From assembly GCF_003605365.2 (NCBI RefSeq), contig NZ_QYTU02000009.1, forward strand, positions 1 through 64,000: a stretch of 64,000 nucleotides of DNA. The letters are read 5' to 3'. The translations under genes were made by a program, and so were the position numbers. This document shows, piece after piece, positions 8,443-17,110 of this stretch. Positions within the stretch are counted from its first letter, which is position 1; each line of letters starts with the position of its first letter. The notes below the pieces were generated by a model. That model searched no databases. It was not told the DNA's origin and was given only the letters and a program-made list of their open reading frames with translations. This stretch comes from Siminovitchia fortis. GTDB lineage: Bacteria; Bacillota; Bacilli; Bacillales; Bacillaceae_C.

Positions 8443-8662
8443 TAGCAGTCAACCGCATAGGTGCGGCGGCCAATTGGCGAAAAAAGTCAATCCTTCACCT
8501 ACTTGCCTGGCAGGGTGGATTACTTTTTTCCATTCCTATCGATCAACACAATGATCAATGTCAAGAATGCACAAAAAGCAATGATGTGATCAGTAGTAAC
8601 GATCATACGCGTCACCCCCTTTCTATCTATCTGTGGGGGGCCGCCGCACCCTGCGACTGCTA
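8443..8662 (-). ncRNA. Structured toxin mRNA with 5'/3' end pairing
   Basis: Blocks TAGCAGTC (8443-8450) and GGTGCGGCGGCC (8460-8471) near the 3' end are exact inverted repeats of 8655-8662 and 8639-8650 at the 5' end. That gives 8 + 12 base pairs closing the whole message. Long-range 5'/3' pairing of this kind keeps full-length hok and AapA1 toxin mRNAs untranslated. The pairing is seen in the sequence; the function is inference. The -10 is TATAAT (8668-8673); no good -35 is seen at 17 bp. Confidence 0.55.
8520..8606 (-). CDS. Small hydrophobic type I toxin-like peptide
   Basis: 28-codon ORF. It begins MIVTTDHIIAF, continues with a single hydrophobic helix (CAFLTLIIVLI) and ends in a charged tail (DRNGKK). 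This is the architecture of Bacillus holin-like type I toxins such as BsrE/BsrG/TxpA, although I cannot show homology. A GGGGGTGA Shine-Dalgarno lies 5 bases before the ATG. Upstream, CCCCCC (8635-8640) can pair with GGGGG (8615-8619) and mask it. The 5' end of the transcript (8639-8662) is complementary to its 3' region (8443-8471). A plus-strand terminator at 8691-8717 suggests an opposing RNA. A decayed inverted copy lies at 16946-17051. Confidence 0.68.
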   Translation of the reverse strand: MIVTTDHIIAFCAFLTLIIVLIDRNGKK

Positions 8663-8690
8663 TTTCTATTATACTAACTTTTCGTCAATA

Positions 8691-8717
8691 AGTCTGTCAC
8701 TCTGACAGGCTTTTTAT
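8691..8717 (+). terminator. Plus-strand terminator beyond the toxin promoter
   Basis: Stem AGtCTGTCA / TGACAGgCT with a CTC loop, followed only on the plus strand by TTTTTATTTT. No plus-strand gene precedes it. It therefore suggests a short plus-strand RNA running antisense across the toxin 5' region, a candidate antitoxin RNA. No convincing promoter for that RNA was found between 8440 and 8640. Confidence 0.5.
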
Positions 8718-8788
8718 TTTGCCACCGGCTTGTCATCCCGTAGAATATAGATTAACCAGAAGATCGTAAGAAGGGAGAAGAATAGCTT

Positions 8789-8915
8789 ACCTTCATAACG
8801 GAATTCACTCCCTAAAAATATTCTTTCTTTATATGAACCCTGAAGGCTTTTATAAAAGACTCCGGTGATGATGGCACGGTGTACGAAAAGATCCCCCTGC
8901 TCGTATGTACATATA
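8789..8915. repeat. Direct duplication, partner of 8228-8340
   Basis: The stretch from the regulator start (AACGGAATTCACTCCC on the plus strand) through the 3' end of the 8812-9105 gene is repeated at 8228-8340 in the same orientation with scattered changes. The toxin locus sits between the copies. This shows a tandem duplication or an insertion with target duplication. Confidence 0.75.
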
Positions 8916-9105
8916 ACAATCCGCCTTCGTCACCCATTTTTCGAAATGATAAATCGGAAATATCCCTTATTGGGAACTCGCGGTGTTTTGTAACGAGACG
9001 GTCTTGATAAAGATAGATTTTTCGTTCCTCTTCTTCGGATACGATTTCACCGTCAATGATTTGCCTTCGGACTTTGACATACGGCTGAACGGCCAGCAGA
9101 CCCAT
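8812..9105 (-). CDS. Conserved hypothetical protein, 97 aa
   Basis: Not assigned to a named family. The sequence looks like a small beta-rich, PH-like module: VKVRRQIIDGEIV, ERKIYLYQDRLVTKHREFP, DISDLSFR, GGLLYVHTSRGIFSY, then a helical end (SPESFIKAFRVHIKKEYF). No membrane segment or signal peptide. The frame is open to 9159, but GGAGG lies 6 bases before the ATG at 9105. The gene is followed by a stub of the regulator start found in full at 8230, so the pair was probably one operon before the local duplication. Confidence 0.6.
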   Translation of the reverse strand: MGLLAVQPYVKVRRQIIDGEIVSEEEERKIYLYQDRLVTKHREFPIRDISDLSFRKMGDEGGLLYVHTSRGIFSYTVPSSPESFIKAFRVHIKKEYF

Positions 9106-9164
9106 AAAAAACCTCCAAATATCAAGCTTTCCTTTCATTTTGATACTTCCGGTATTCAATGTAA

Positions 9165-9283
9165 AGAAAAGCGCAAGGCGCGCAGCCTTAGGCGCAAAGC
9201 TAGCCTACGCTTGCGAAGGCGTAGTTTGCCTTCAAGAGATTGGCTTAATCCTTGTGCCGATGGAGCCTGAAGCTGGGCCTATC
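9165..9283. repeat. Dispersed intergenic repeat, copy 1
   Basis: About 120 bp starting AAGAAAAGCGCAAGGCGCGC and ending near CCTGAAGCTGGGCCTATC. It recurs in inverted orientation at 46510-46634 with the same ends and a partly diverged centre. Not coding. It resembles the small mobile intergenic repeats known in Bacillus genomes. Confidence 0.7.
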
Positions 9284-9338
9284 ACATCATCATTCCATAT
9301 AGATGTTTCATCCAAATTTTTATCATTCTTTAAAAGTC

Positions 9339-9371
9339 AAAAAACCCCAAAGAGCATAGTTCTTTGAGGTT
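9339..9371 (-). terminator. Terminator of codBA
   Basis: 11-bp stem AACCCCAAAGA / TCTTTGAGGTT (one G-U) with a 7-nt loop. On the minus strand it is followed by TTTTTTG, just after the codA stop at 9378. Confidence 0.85.
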
Positions 9372-9377
9372 TAGTTC

Positions 9378-10646
9378 TTATGGCCTGACAAAGTCAACTT
9401 TTTCTTCCGACCCTAGATTTACTGTGGTTTCGCTTGGCTTCGTTTCGGAAATGATGCGGCCGTTTCGAATAGAGTATTTGACAACTGCCTGCCTGCGGAT
9501 CGCTTCGTATTCATTCTCGGCGGAAAGGACGATCAGGTTGCCAGGCTTGCCTTTTTCGATTCCGTAGCTGTCTTCTATATTTAGCGTCCTGGCGCTATTT
9601 TCAGTAATTAGATCGATGGAGTTGACGATCTGTTCGTAGCCCATTAGCTGTGAAGCGTGGATGCCCATATGAAGCACTTGGAGCATATTTCCTGTTCCTA
9701 GCGGATACCATGGGTCGAAAATGTCGTCATGCCCGAAGCAGACGTTCATTCCGGCTTCCAGCAGCTCTTTTACGCGCGTCAGCCCCCGTCTTTTCGGATA
9801 CGTATCAAACCTTCCCTGCAGGTGGATATTGACGAGAGGATTGGACACAAAGTTGATTCCGGACATTTTTAAAAGCCTGAACAGTTTGTACGTATAAGGA
9901 TCGTTATAGGAGCCCATCGCTGTCGTATGGCTTGCGGTTACCCGGCTGCCGAGTCCCCGTTCATAGCTTTCGGCTGCTACAACTTCGACAAAGCGGGACT
10001 GTTCATCATCAATTTCATCACAATGGATATCAACAAGGCGGTCATATTTTTCCGCCAGGTCAAAGGCTGTTTTCAGTGAATTGACCCCATATTCCCGTGT
10101 AAATTCAAAATGGGGGATTCCGCCGACGACATCTGCACCCATTTTCAAGGATTCCTCCAGCAGCTCCGCTCCGTTGGGATAAGAAAGGATTCCTTCCTGC
10201 GGGAAAGCGACAAGCTGCAAATCCACATAAGGAGACATTTCCTCTTTGACTTCCAGCATTGCCTTCATTGCTGTTAAGTCCGGATCCGTTACATCCACAT
10301 GAGTACGGACATGCTGAATCCCCTGGGCAATCTGCCATTTTAGCGCAGTTTTGGCCCTTGTTTTGACATCTTCCAGCGTAAGGGTTTCTTTTCTTTGCGA
10401 CCATCTTTGAATGCCTTCAAATAATGTGCCGCTTTGATTCCATTCCGGCTCCCCGGCCGTCAATGTTGTATCCAGATGAATGTGCGGCTCGATGAAAGGT
10501 GGAAGGACAAGAGAGCCGTCCACATCCAATACTTCTTGATCCGTTTGCTCAACAGCCCCCTGGGAAATGTCCTCAATTTTACCTTCCCTGACGAAAATGT
10601 TCCACAAGCCGTCTTTGCCCCGGAGTTTTGCATTTTGAATGATCAT
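9378..10646 (-). CDS. codA: Cytosine deaminase
   Basis: Hydrolytic deamination of cytosine to uracil and ammonia in pyrimidine salvage, in the cytosol. 422 aa, close to the 427 aa of E. coli CodA, and very similar over the whole length. Metal ligands and active-site motifs: [55 protein letters not shown] and [16 protein letters not shown] at 10646 is preceded by AAAGGTGG within the end of codB; only 3 bp separate the two genes, so they are translationally linked. Regulation comes from the PyrR attenuator ahead of codB. Confidence 0.96.
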   Translation of the reverse strand: MIIQNAKLRGKDGLWNIFVREGKIEDISQGAVEQTDQEVLDVDGSLVLPPFIEPHIHLDTTLTAGEPEWNQSGTLFEGIQRWSQRKETLTLEDVKTRAKTALKWQIAQGIQHVRTHVDVTDPDLTAMKAMLEVKEEMSPYVDLQLVAFPQEGILSYPNGAELLEESLKMGADVVGGIPHFEFTREYGVNSLKTAFDLAEKYDRLVDIHCDEIDDEQSRFVEVVAAESYERGLGSRVTASHTTAMGSYNDPYTYKLFRLLKMSGINFVSNPLVNIHLQGRFDTYPKRRGLTRVKELLEAGMNVCFGHDDIFDPWYPLGTGNMLQVLHMGIHASQLMGYEQIVNSIDLITENSARTLNIEDSYGIEKGKPGNLIVLSAENEYEAIRRQAVVKYSIRNGRIISETKPSETTVNLGSEEKVDFVRP

Positions 10647-10649
10647 CGT

Positions 10650-11909
10650 TTAGCCCACCTTTTCTGTAACGATTATTTCTTCAGTTTGTTTTTTAGCAAA
10701 CAGCTTGGAAAGAACGACAAACGTAATAACTGAACCCAACAGCGAATTGACAGGCGGGATGCCTGGAGCAAGTTCGGCAATGGCAACCCCTGCGGCCCAT
10801 GCGACTATGGCCGTCCAGTTGACCGCTTTAAAAGTCATTTCTTCAAACTTTTTGTACTTGCCGCGGTTCACGATGAAGAAGTCGGCCAATATGATGGCAC
10901 CGATCGAAGGCAGTGTTGAGCCCAAAATCGTCAACCAATCCACAAAGTTGTTGTAAAGCCACATCGCCAGTATCGTACCGACAATCCCGTTAAAGATGAC
11001 GACTTTGCTTCTGGGAATTTTTGTGATATTGGAAAATCCAAGTCCTGATGCATACAGAGCATTGTCATTCGTTGTCCAGATGTTCAACCCCAACACAATA
11101 ATGGCCGGCACGATCAGATTTTGCAAGAACATGACCTCAGAGATATCAGATTGCCCTGTAGCGATTGCGCCAACGGCACCAAAAAGGAACATGAGTGAAT
11201 TCCCGATGAAAAAGGCGATAACAGTCGAAACGACGGCTGAACGTTTCGTTCTCGCAAAGCGGGTAAAATCAGGCGTCAATGTTCCAGCGCTTATAAAGGA
11301 ACCTACACAAATGGTCAAAGCGGCCGCCAGTCCAATCGCTTCTGTCGGCTGGTATTGAAACAACCCTTGCATGCCCCCGACTGATTCTGTCGCTTTGAAT
11401 ACGGAAAAGCTGCCAAGGATCGTAATGAGCGGAACTGCTATAAAGCCGAGAATCGTTAAAGCTTTCATGCCGAAAAACGCTGTAACGGTCATGAGGATTC
11501 CTGCAATTCCAATCAAAAGATACGTATCCAACCCCGTCACTTTTTGAACAGGGACAGCAAACATCGCGACACCGACCCCAAACCAGCCGACTTGCGTTGC
11601 AGCCAGCAGGAAAGATGATAGGTAAGATCCTTTTTCCCCGAACGCGTAGCGGGCAAGCAAGTGGGTGGATAAACCGGTCTTTGCCGCGATATACGCCAAC
11701 GCCCCTGTATAGGCGCCAAGGATTAAGTTGCCCGCAAGAGTGATCCCGATAAATTGCATGAAAGTCAAGCCCTTGCCAAGCGTGCCTCCTGACCACATGC
11801 TGGCGGAGAAAAATGTGAGTCCCAACATGACGACCAGAATCTGCCAGAAATTATTGCGGTGTGATTGAGGCACTGCCTCCAATGAAAAATCCTTGTCTAT
11901 CTTTTCCAT
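10650..11909 (-). CDS. codB: Cytosine permease
   Basis: Twelve-helix NCS1-family importer that supplies cytosine to CodA. 419 aa from the ATG at 11909, which has GGAGG seven bases upstream. The frame runs on to 12029, but that part covers the attenuator leader. Family signs: an N-terminal SLEAVPQSHRNNFWQ segment, the NCS1 start WSGGTLGKGLTF, GSFISAGTLTPDFTRFARTK and NIWTTNDNALYASGLGFSNI. Placement directly before codA supports substrate assignment. Confidence 0.94.
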   Translation of the reverse strand: MEKIDKDFSLEAVPQSHRNNFWQILVVMLGLTFFSASMWSGGTLGKGLTFMQFIGITLAGNLILGAYTGALAYIAAKTGLSTHLLARYAFGEKGSYLSSFLLAATQVGWFGVGVAMFAVPVQKVTGLDTYLLIGIAGILMTVTAFFGMKALTILGFIAVPLITILGSFSVFKATESVGGMQGLFQYQPTEAIGLAAALTICVGSFISAGTLTPDFTRFARTKRSAVVSTVIAFFIGNSLMFLFGAVGAIATGQSDISEVMFLQNLIVPAIIVLGLNIWTTNDNALYASGLGFSNITKIPRSKVVIFNGIVGTILAMWLYNNFVDWLTILGSTLPSIGAIILADFFIVNRGKYKKFEEMTFKAVNWTAIVAWAAGVAIAELAPGIPPVNSLLGSVITFVVLSKLFAKKQTEEIIVTEKVG

Positions 11910-11970
11910 CCCAATTCCTCCAATATGAATTAAATTTTGAACTGGTACTGAAGAATTATTCAAGGGTGGA

Positions 11971-12122
11971 AAAAGAAAAAGGCCTCCTGCCGTTTTTTCC
12001 GACAAGAAGCCTGTCTCTACATGAAACAATGGCGAAAATGATATTTCTCGCTCACCGCTTCATATATCCGTTGTCCTTGCCAGCCTCACGGGACTGAATT
12101 AAAGGTACCAGTATGAAACTGG
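11971..12122 (-). promoter_or_regulatory. PyrR-type attenuator leader of codBA
   Basis: The minus-strand leader starts with a small hairpin (CCAGT-N5-ACTGG, 12108-12122). It then carries a PyrR binding-loop signature, CAGTCCCGTGAGGCTGGCA (within 12068-12103), close to the consensus AGUCCxGAGAGGCU. An intrinsic terminator follows (AGGCCTCCTGCCG / CGACAAGAAGCCT, 11980-12012) with a T-rich tail. By analogy to the pyr operon, UMP-bound PyrR would favour termination, cutting cytosine salvage when pyrimidines are plentiful. Confidence 0.85.
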
Positions 12123-12126
12123 ACTT

Positions 12127-12155
12127 ATTATTTCAAAAAAAATTAAGTGAGTCAA
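12127..12155 (-). promoter_or_regulatory. Sigma-A promoter of codBA
   Basis: TTGACT (12150-12155), exactly 17 nt, then AATAAT (12127-12132) on the minus strand. Transcription would start at about 12120, at the base of the first leader hairpin. Confidence 0.8.
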
Positions 12156-12236
12156 CATGAAATTTCAGGATCCTTTTCCAATACAGCCCCTTTTCATATA
12201 CAATACTTTTAAAGACTTAAAAAGAACGGTGATCCC

Positions 12237-12923
12237 ATGTTTAAAATCTTTCTAATAGAAGATGATGCGACTTTGTTCAATGAAATCAAAGAGCGGCTTT
12301 CGCAGTGGTCGTATGATGTATATGGCGTGACTGATTTTGGCCGGGTGCTTCAGGAGTTTGCCGCCATCAAGCCGGATCTGGTAGTGATTGATATCCAGCT
12401 TCCGAAATTTGACGGTTTCCATTGGTGCCGGATGATCCGCTCCCACTCCAACGTGCCGATCATCTTTTTGTCCTCACGGGACCACCCGACGGACATGGTG
12501 ATGTCCATGCAGCTTGGAGCGGACGATTTTATCCAGAAGCCCTTCCACTTTGACGTGCTCATTGCCAAAATACAGGCAACCCTTCGCCGCGTCTACAACT
12601 ACAATACAGAATCTATGGACATGAAAACCTGGTGCGGCGCAACCGTCGACTACGCGAAAAATACCGTTACCAACGAAAACGGGACAGTCGAATTAACGAA
12701 AAATGAAATGTTTATCTTGAAGATTCTCATTGAGAGGAAAAATACTATTGTCAGCCGTTCCGATCTGATCAAAAGCTTGTGGGATGATGAAAGATTTGTC
12801 AGTGACAACACGCTGACTGTCAATGTAAACCGCTTAAGAAAAAGCTTGGGAGAAATAGGGCTTGGCAAAATGATTGAAACTAAAGTGGGCCAGGGCTACA
12901 TGGCGAAAGAAGAGGATCAGTAG
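12237..12923 (+). CDS. OmpR-family response regulator, BceR-like
   Basis: 228 aa. Receiver domain (about 1-118) with acidic pocket EDD, the phospho-acceptor Asp in VVIDIQLPKFDGF, and Lys in FIQKPF. A winged-helix DNA-binding domain follows (ELTKNEMFILKILIERKNTIVSRSDLI ... TLTVNVNRLRKSL). Followed at once by a BceS-like kinase and a BceAB-like ABC exporter, so it most likely senses peptide antibiotics and activates bceAB. GGTGATCCC precedes the ATG. Confidence 0.9.
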   Translation: MFKIFLIEDDATLFNEIKERLSQWSYDVYGVTDFGRVLQEFAAIKPDLVVIDIQLPKFDGFHWCRMIRSHSNVPIIFLSSRDHPTDMVMSMQLGADDFIQKPFHFDVLIAKIQATLRRVYNYNTESMDMKTWCGATVDYAKNTVTNENGTVELTKNEMFILKILIERKNTIVSRSDLIKSLWDDERFVSDNTLTVNVNRLRKSLGEIGLGKMIETKVGQGYMAKEEDQ

Positions 12924-13925
12924 ATGTTAAAAAAATTTTTGATTGAAAGGCGCAGCTGGATTTTGCTGTTTTTATTTACGCAGCTCCTGCTCCTTTTTAT
13001 CGCCTATATAGATTCATCCATCCCGATCAACTCCATCATTTATATCGTTTTTCTATCTTTCATGATATTTATGATCTTTTTGGCGGTCCGCTACAATAAA
13101 GAAACTCCCTTTTACAAAAGTTTGAAGGAATGGGATGGAAGCCTCGATCTTTCTGAAATAGACGAAGCGGTAGCCCCATTCGAGAAAATAGTGGAACATC
13201 GCATCAAGGATCAAACAGAAAGGCAGACGGAAGTCACCACCGCCAACCGGATAGCCCTCGAACAGGAAAGAGATGATTTATTATCCTGGATCCATGAAGT
13301 GAAAACGCCGCTCACCGCCATGCATTTGATAATTGAACGGCTGGAAGACGATAAAATAAAGGCACAGCTTACTTACGAATGGCTGCGCATCCACCTTTTG
13401 CTTGACCAGCAGCTTCATCAGAAGAGGATTTCATTTATTGAAAATGACCTCCATGTCGAAAAAATTGCATTAGAACCGTTGGTTTTTAAAGAGATTAAAA
13501 ACCTCCAGTCATGGTGCATGCAAAAAGGCATCGGATTTGAAGTTGATTTGAAAGCAGATGAAGTCCTCAGCGATGAGAAATGGCTCGCTTTTATCATAAG
13601 ACAGCTGTTAACGAATGCGGTAAAATACAGCGAGGAATCCGACATTATCATTAAGAGTAAGAAGGATCATGATCAAACCTTCCTTGAAGTGCAGGATTTC
13701 GGGCGCGGCATCGACCCTAAGGACCTCCCCCGCATTTTTGACAAAGGTTTTACCTCAACAACACATCCGGATAGGGCCGCAACCGGTATGGGGCTGTATC
13801 TGGCAAAAAAAGCGGCCGAATCCCTGCTGATCCAAATTCATGTAAGATCTCAACCGGGCAGAGGGACAATCTTTGCTCTAACTTTCCCTAAACCAAACGA
13901 ATTTGTGAATCTCACACGCATGTGA
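12924..13925 (+). CDS. Intramembrane-sensing histidine kinase, BceS-like
   Basis: 333 aa. Two N-terminal membrane helices (WILLFLFTQLLLLFIAYI and IIYIVFLSFMIFMIFLAV) with only a few residues between them: the hallmark of kinases that have no extracellular sensor and read the state of a partner ABC transporter. The phospho-acceptor is in SWIHEVKTPLTAMH; ATP-binding boxes are LLTNAVKYS, DFGRGI and GMGLYLAKKAA. The ATG directly follows the regulator's stop codon. Its own stop lies inside the palindrome at 13918-13941. Confidence 0.9.
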   Translation: MLKKFLIERRSWILLFLFTQLLLLFIAYIDSSIPINSIIYIVFLSFMIFMIFLAVRYNKETPFYKSLKEWDGSLDLSEIDEAVAPFEKIVEHRIKDQTERQTEVTTANRIALEQERDDLLSWIHEVKTPLTAMHLIIERLEDDKIKAQLTYEWLRIHLLLDQQLHQKRISFIENDLHVEKIALEPLVFKEIKNLQSWCMQKGIGFEVDLKADEVLSDEKWLAFIIRQLLTNAVKYSEESDIIIKSKKDHDQTFLEVQDFGRGIDPKDLPRIFDKGFTSTTHPDRAATGMGLYLAKKAAESLLIQIHVRSQPGRGTIFALTFPKPNEFVNLTRM

Positions 13926-13941
13926 CATGATTGTCACATGC
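13918..13941. promoter_or_regulatory. Palindrome: BceR-type operator and/or terminator
   Basis: Perfect 10-bp inverted repeat GCATGTGACA / TGTCACATGC with TGAT between. The core TGACA-N4-TGTCA fits the TnACA-N4-TGT(A/C)A pattern of BceR-like operators, and it stands upstream of the bceAB pair. A TTTTATTATTT tail also makes it a plausible terminator of the regulator/kinase genes, so it may do both. Confidence 0.7.
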
Positions 13942-14024
13942 TTTTATTATTTGTTCGGCCAATCGAAGGAAAAAGACATTCAATCCTTTTATCATAAAAA
14001 TAACGAATAAAGGAGTGAACCTAA

Positions 14025-14786
14025 ATGAGCATTCTTGAAGCGCAAAAAATTTATAAAAGCTACGGGAATAAATTCAATAGACAGGAAGTTTTAAAAGGGA
14101 TAGACATCGAGGTGGAAAAAGGTGATTTTGTCAGCATCATGGGTGCTTCCGGATCCGGAAAAACAACATTGCTCAATGTCCTTTCCTCCATCGACCGGGT
14201 AAGCCAGGGCATGATCAAAATTAACGGCAAGGATATTGTCGGCATGAAAGAAAAACAGCTTGCCGAATTCCGGAAAAATCATCTCGGCTTTATTTTCCAG
14301 GAGTATAATCTCCTAGACACTTTGACAGTGAAAGAAAACATCCTTCTCCCCTTGTCGATTACAAAGACGCCGAAAAAGGAAGCTGAGCAAAAGTTCCATC
14401 AGCTGGCATCTGAACTTGGCATCGCCGAAATAAAAGATAAATATCCGAATGAAATTTCCGGAGGGCAAAAGCAGCGGACATCCGCAGCCAGGGCTTTCAT
14501 TCACAATCCAAGCATCATTTTTGCCGACGAGCCGACAGGCGCGCTTGATTCCAAATCCGCTTCGGATCTTTTAAATAAACTGAGCAGCTTAAACGAAAAA
14601 TTGGGTGCGACGATTATCATGGTCACGCATGACCCGGTGGCTGCAAGCTTTTCAAGAAGAGTGATTTTCATCAAAGATGGACAAATGTATACACAGTTGA
14701 ACAAAGGCGAAGAAACGAGACAGACGTTCCTGAAGGATATCATGAAAACCCAAGGCGTGCTGGGCGGTGTCCACGATGAACGTTAA
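14025..14786 (+). CDS. BceA-like ABC transporter ATP-binding protein
   Basis: 253 aa ATPase of the peptide-antibiotic resistance type. Walker [11 protein letters not shown]-loop [16 protein letters not shown], signature [15 protein letters not shown], Walker [14 protein letters not shown] and H-loop VTHD are all present. The signature motif reads RTSAARA rather than the usual R(V/T)AIARA, a minor variant. AAAGGAGTG precedes the ATG. The end overlaps the permease start by 11 bp. Confidence 0.93.
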   Translation: MSILEAQKIYKSYGNKFNRQEVLKGIDIEVEKGDFVSIMGASGSGKTTLLNVLSSIDRVSQGMIKINGKDIVGMKEKQLAEFRKNHLGFIFQEYNLLDTLTVKENILLPLSITKTPKKEAEQKFHQLASELGIAEIKDKYPNEISGGQKQRTSAARAFIHNPSIIFADEPTGALDSKSASDLLNKLSSLNEKLGATIIMVTHDPVAASFSRRVIFIKDGQMYTQLNKGEETRQTFLKDIMKTQGVLGGVHDER

Positions 14787-16719
14787 TCAGATCATTTTCC
14801 GCAACTTGAAAAAGAACATAAAGAACTACTATCTCTATGTTTTTGCCTTGATTTTCAGCGTCGCCCTTTATTTCGCTTTTGTCACCTTGCAATATGACCC
14901 GGCAATGGACGCGGCCAAAGGTTCCATCAAAGGCGGAGCCGCGCTCCGAGCCGCATCCGTCCTGCTTATAGCCATTGTTTCGGTGTTCCTTTTATACGCC
15001 AATCAACTTTTTATTAAAAGAAGGAGCAAAGAAATTGGGCTTTTCCAGCTGATTGGGATGACAAAAAATAAAATCTTCCAGCTTCTGGGCGCAGAAAATT
15101 TCATTCTTTATTTCAGCTCTCTGGTGATTGGAATATTGGCCGGCTTTTCCGTATCAAAGTTAATCACCATGATCTTGTATAAGATAACCGGAGTGAATGA
15201 GATTGCCACGCTGACATTCTCGTCAAAGGCATTAATCCAAACAGTGGCCGTCTTTTCTGTCATCTATCTTTTCATCCTGATGATGAATTACTTTTTTATC
15301 AAGAGACAGAGCATCTTGTCTTTATTCCGGGTCCTTTCTTCCACTGAAACAAAAGTGAAGAAGCTATCCATATTTCAAGTGCTCATCGGAATCCTTGGAA
15401 TCATTTTGATTGTCACAGGCTATTATGTATCATCAAAACTGTTTGGCGGTGATTTTACAACGGCACCGCAATTACTCGGAGCCATGCTGTTTATTCTCGC
15501 CTCCGTCATTATTGGAACATACCTTTTTTATAAAGGTTCAGTAAGTTTTATCTTTCATTTAATCCGGAAAAGGAAGAACGGATATTTAAACATTAACGAA
15601 GTGCTTTCGCTTTCTTCTATCATGTTCCGGATGAAATCAAATGCGCTGCTGCTTACTGTCATTACAACAGTATCTGCCTTGGCAGTCGGGTTTTTGTCAC
15701 TCACTTACATTTCGTATTATTCGGTGGAAAAATCAGCGCGGGACAATGTTCCAGCGGATTTCACCATAACAGACGTAAAAGATGCGGATGAATTGAAAGA
15801 TACTTTTAAAAAGAACCAGATTGCCTTCACTGAAACAAAAATCAACGTGATCCAAGTGGAAGCCAATATTAAAGACATTCTGGACAGCGACCTGGAGGGT
15901 ATGAATTTTGACCCCAATGTCATGCAGATGGCCGTCGTCAGTGACAGGGAAGTCGATGGGATCGATGTTTCCCCTGACGATACGGTATTTACCGGATATT
16001 CCGATGTGATGCAGAAGTTTATATCTTTTAAAGACTATGGCAAAATCAAGTGGAAAACACAAAACGGGGCAATTACGCAACATTACAAAGGCTTGCGTAA
16101 GGAAGTCATCCTGCCCTGGACCTTTACAAGCGGCGGCATGCCGGTTGCCATTGTAGACGATACCGTGTTTGACCGCCTGAAGAAGGATTTGAATCCTAAG
16201 ATTCAGAAAGAGCCGATTTATATCGGAATCGACATTAAGGATGAAAAAAACATTGAAAAAGCGAATGACATCTTTCGCACGCTTGGTTTTGACGAAATCT
16301 GGACTTACAATTCGCTATATGAAATGGTCAAAACCCAAAAACAATTATACGGTCTTTCCATGTTTATTGTCGGCTTCTTGGGACTCACCTTCTTGATTAC
16401 TTCAGGCTGTATCCTTTACTTCAAGCAGATGGACGAAAGCGAAGATGAAAAACCGAACTACACCATCCTGAGAAAGCTTGGATACACGCGCGGTGACCTG
16501 TTGCGGGGCATCCAGTCGAAACAACTCTTCAACTTCGGCATCCCGCTTGGCATCGGATTGCTCCATGGGTATTTCGCCGTCAAATCCGGATGGTTCTTCT
16601 TCGGGACGGAGCTGTGGACGCCAATGTTTATCGTGATGCTGCTGTACACTGTACTGTATTCCATTTTCGGCCTGCTGTCCGTTCTGTATTATAAAAAAGT
16701 GATTAAAGAGGCGTTGTAA
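14776..16719 (+). CDS. BceB-like ABC transporter permease
   Basis: 647 aa with the BceB layout: an N-terminal helix, FtsX-type helix groups ([34 protein letters not shown]), a large extracytoplasmic domain of about 200 residues between helices 7 and 8 (about 310-520), and three final helices. The transporter removes or shields cell-wall antibiotics such as bacitracin and, in this family, passes the signal to the kinase. Which peptide is recognised cannot be read from sequence. ATG 14776 is used; a GTG three codons earlier is also in frame. Confidence 0.92.
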   Translation: MNVNQIIFRNLKKNIKNYYLYVFALIFSVALYFAFVTLQYDPAMDAAKGSIKGGAALRAASVLLIAIVSVFLLYANQLFIKRRSKEIGLFQLIGMTKNKIFQLLGAENFILYFSSLVIGILAGFSVSKLITMILYKITGVNEIATLTFSSKALIQTVAVFSVIYLFILMMNYFFIKRQSILSLFRVLSSTETKVKKLSIFQVLIGILGIILIVTGYYVSSKLFGGDFTTAPQLLGAMLFILASVIIGTYLFYKGSVSFIFHLIRKRKNGYLNINEVLSLSSIMFRMKSNALLLTVITTVSALAVGFLSLTYISYYSVEKSARDNVPADFTITDVKDADELKDTFKKNQIAFTETKINVIQVEANIKDILDSDLEGMNFDPNVMQMAVVSDREVDGIDVSPDDTVFTGYSDVMQKFISFKDYGKIKWKTQNGAITQHYKGLRKEVILPWTFTSGGMPVAIVDDTVFDRLKKDLNPKIQKEPIYIGIDIKDEKNIEKANDIFRTLGFDEIWTYNSLYEMVKTQKQLYGLSMFIVGFLGLTFLITSGCILYFKQMDESEDEKPNYTILRKLGYTRGDLLRGIQSKQLFNFGIPLGIGLLHGYFAVKSGWFFFGTELWTPMFIVMLLYTVLYSIFGLLSVLYYKKVIKEAL

Positions 16720-16751
16720 TAGTTCCAGATGAACGCGAAGAATATAAAGTA

Positions 16752-16783
16752 AGCCGCAGCCAGATGAGATACTGGCTGCGGCT
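16752..16783 (+). terminator. Terminator of the bce operon
   Basis: Perfect 12-bp stem AGCCGCAGCCAG / CTGGCTGCGGCT with an 8-nt loop and a TTTGTATTT tail. Could also stop minus-strand transcripts from the decayed toxin locus. Confidence 0.88.
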
Positions 16784-16945
16784 TTGTATTTAAAACGCTG
16801 GACCTTTATATGGATCCGTTTTTCGACTGAAATGGGTATGTTTTGTCGGAATTGGCAGATTTTTTGCAGAAAAAATAGGATAATATAATTAGCAGTCGCA
16901 GGGTGCGGTAGCATTCCCCATAGATAGACGAAAGGGGTGTCGCGA

Positions 16946-17051
16946 ATGATCATCACTCACTGATCATGTCATTGCTTTTTGCTCATTCATCACATTGATC
17001 ATAATATTGATTGGAATGGAAAAAAGGAATCCACCCTGCTGGGCAAAGTAG
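16946..17051 (+). pseudogene. Decayed second copy of the small type I toxin
   Basis: Inverted relative to 8520-8606. The frame starts ATG ATC ATC ACT, then one extra C after codon 4 creates a stop (CAC TGA). Skipping that base restores TDHVIAFCSFITLIIILIG, clearly the same peptide. A later 4-bp loss and loss of the stop extend the tail. The RNA elements are kept: CCCC (16916-16919) against the GGGG Shine-Dalgarno (16934-16937), AGCAGTC/GACTGCT and TGCGGT/ACCGCA 5'-3' pairs (16891-16909 with 17083-17104), and the terminator. Confidence 0.68.
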
Positions 17052-17110
17052 GAAATAGATTACTTTTTTCCGCTGATTGGCCACCGCATCTGCGGGTGAC
17101 TGCTATACCA

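Noticed and set aside
8440-8640. Promoter for an antitoxin RNA on the plus strand
   Set aside because: No pair of -35 and -10 boxes at acceptable spacing was found, so only the plus-strand terminator is reported.
12237-16719. A complete bacteriocin locus around the bce-like genes
   Set aside because: The module is the standard sensing and resistance set only; no peptide gene or immunity gene adjoins it.
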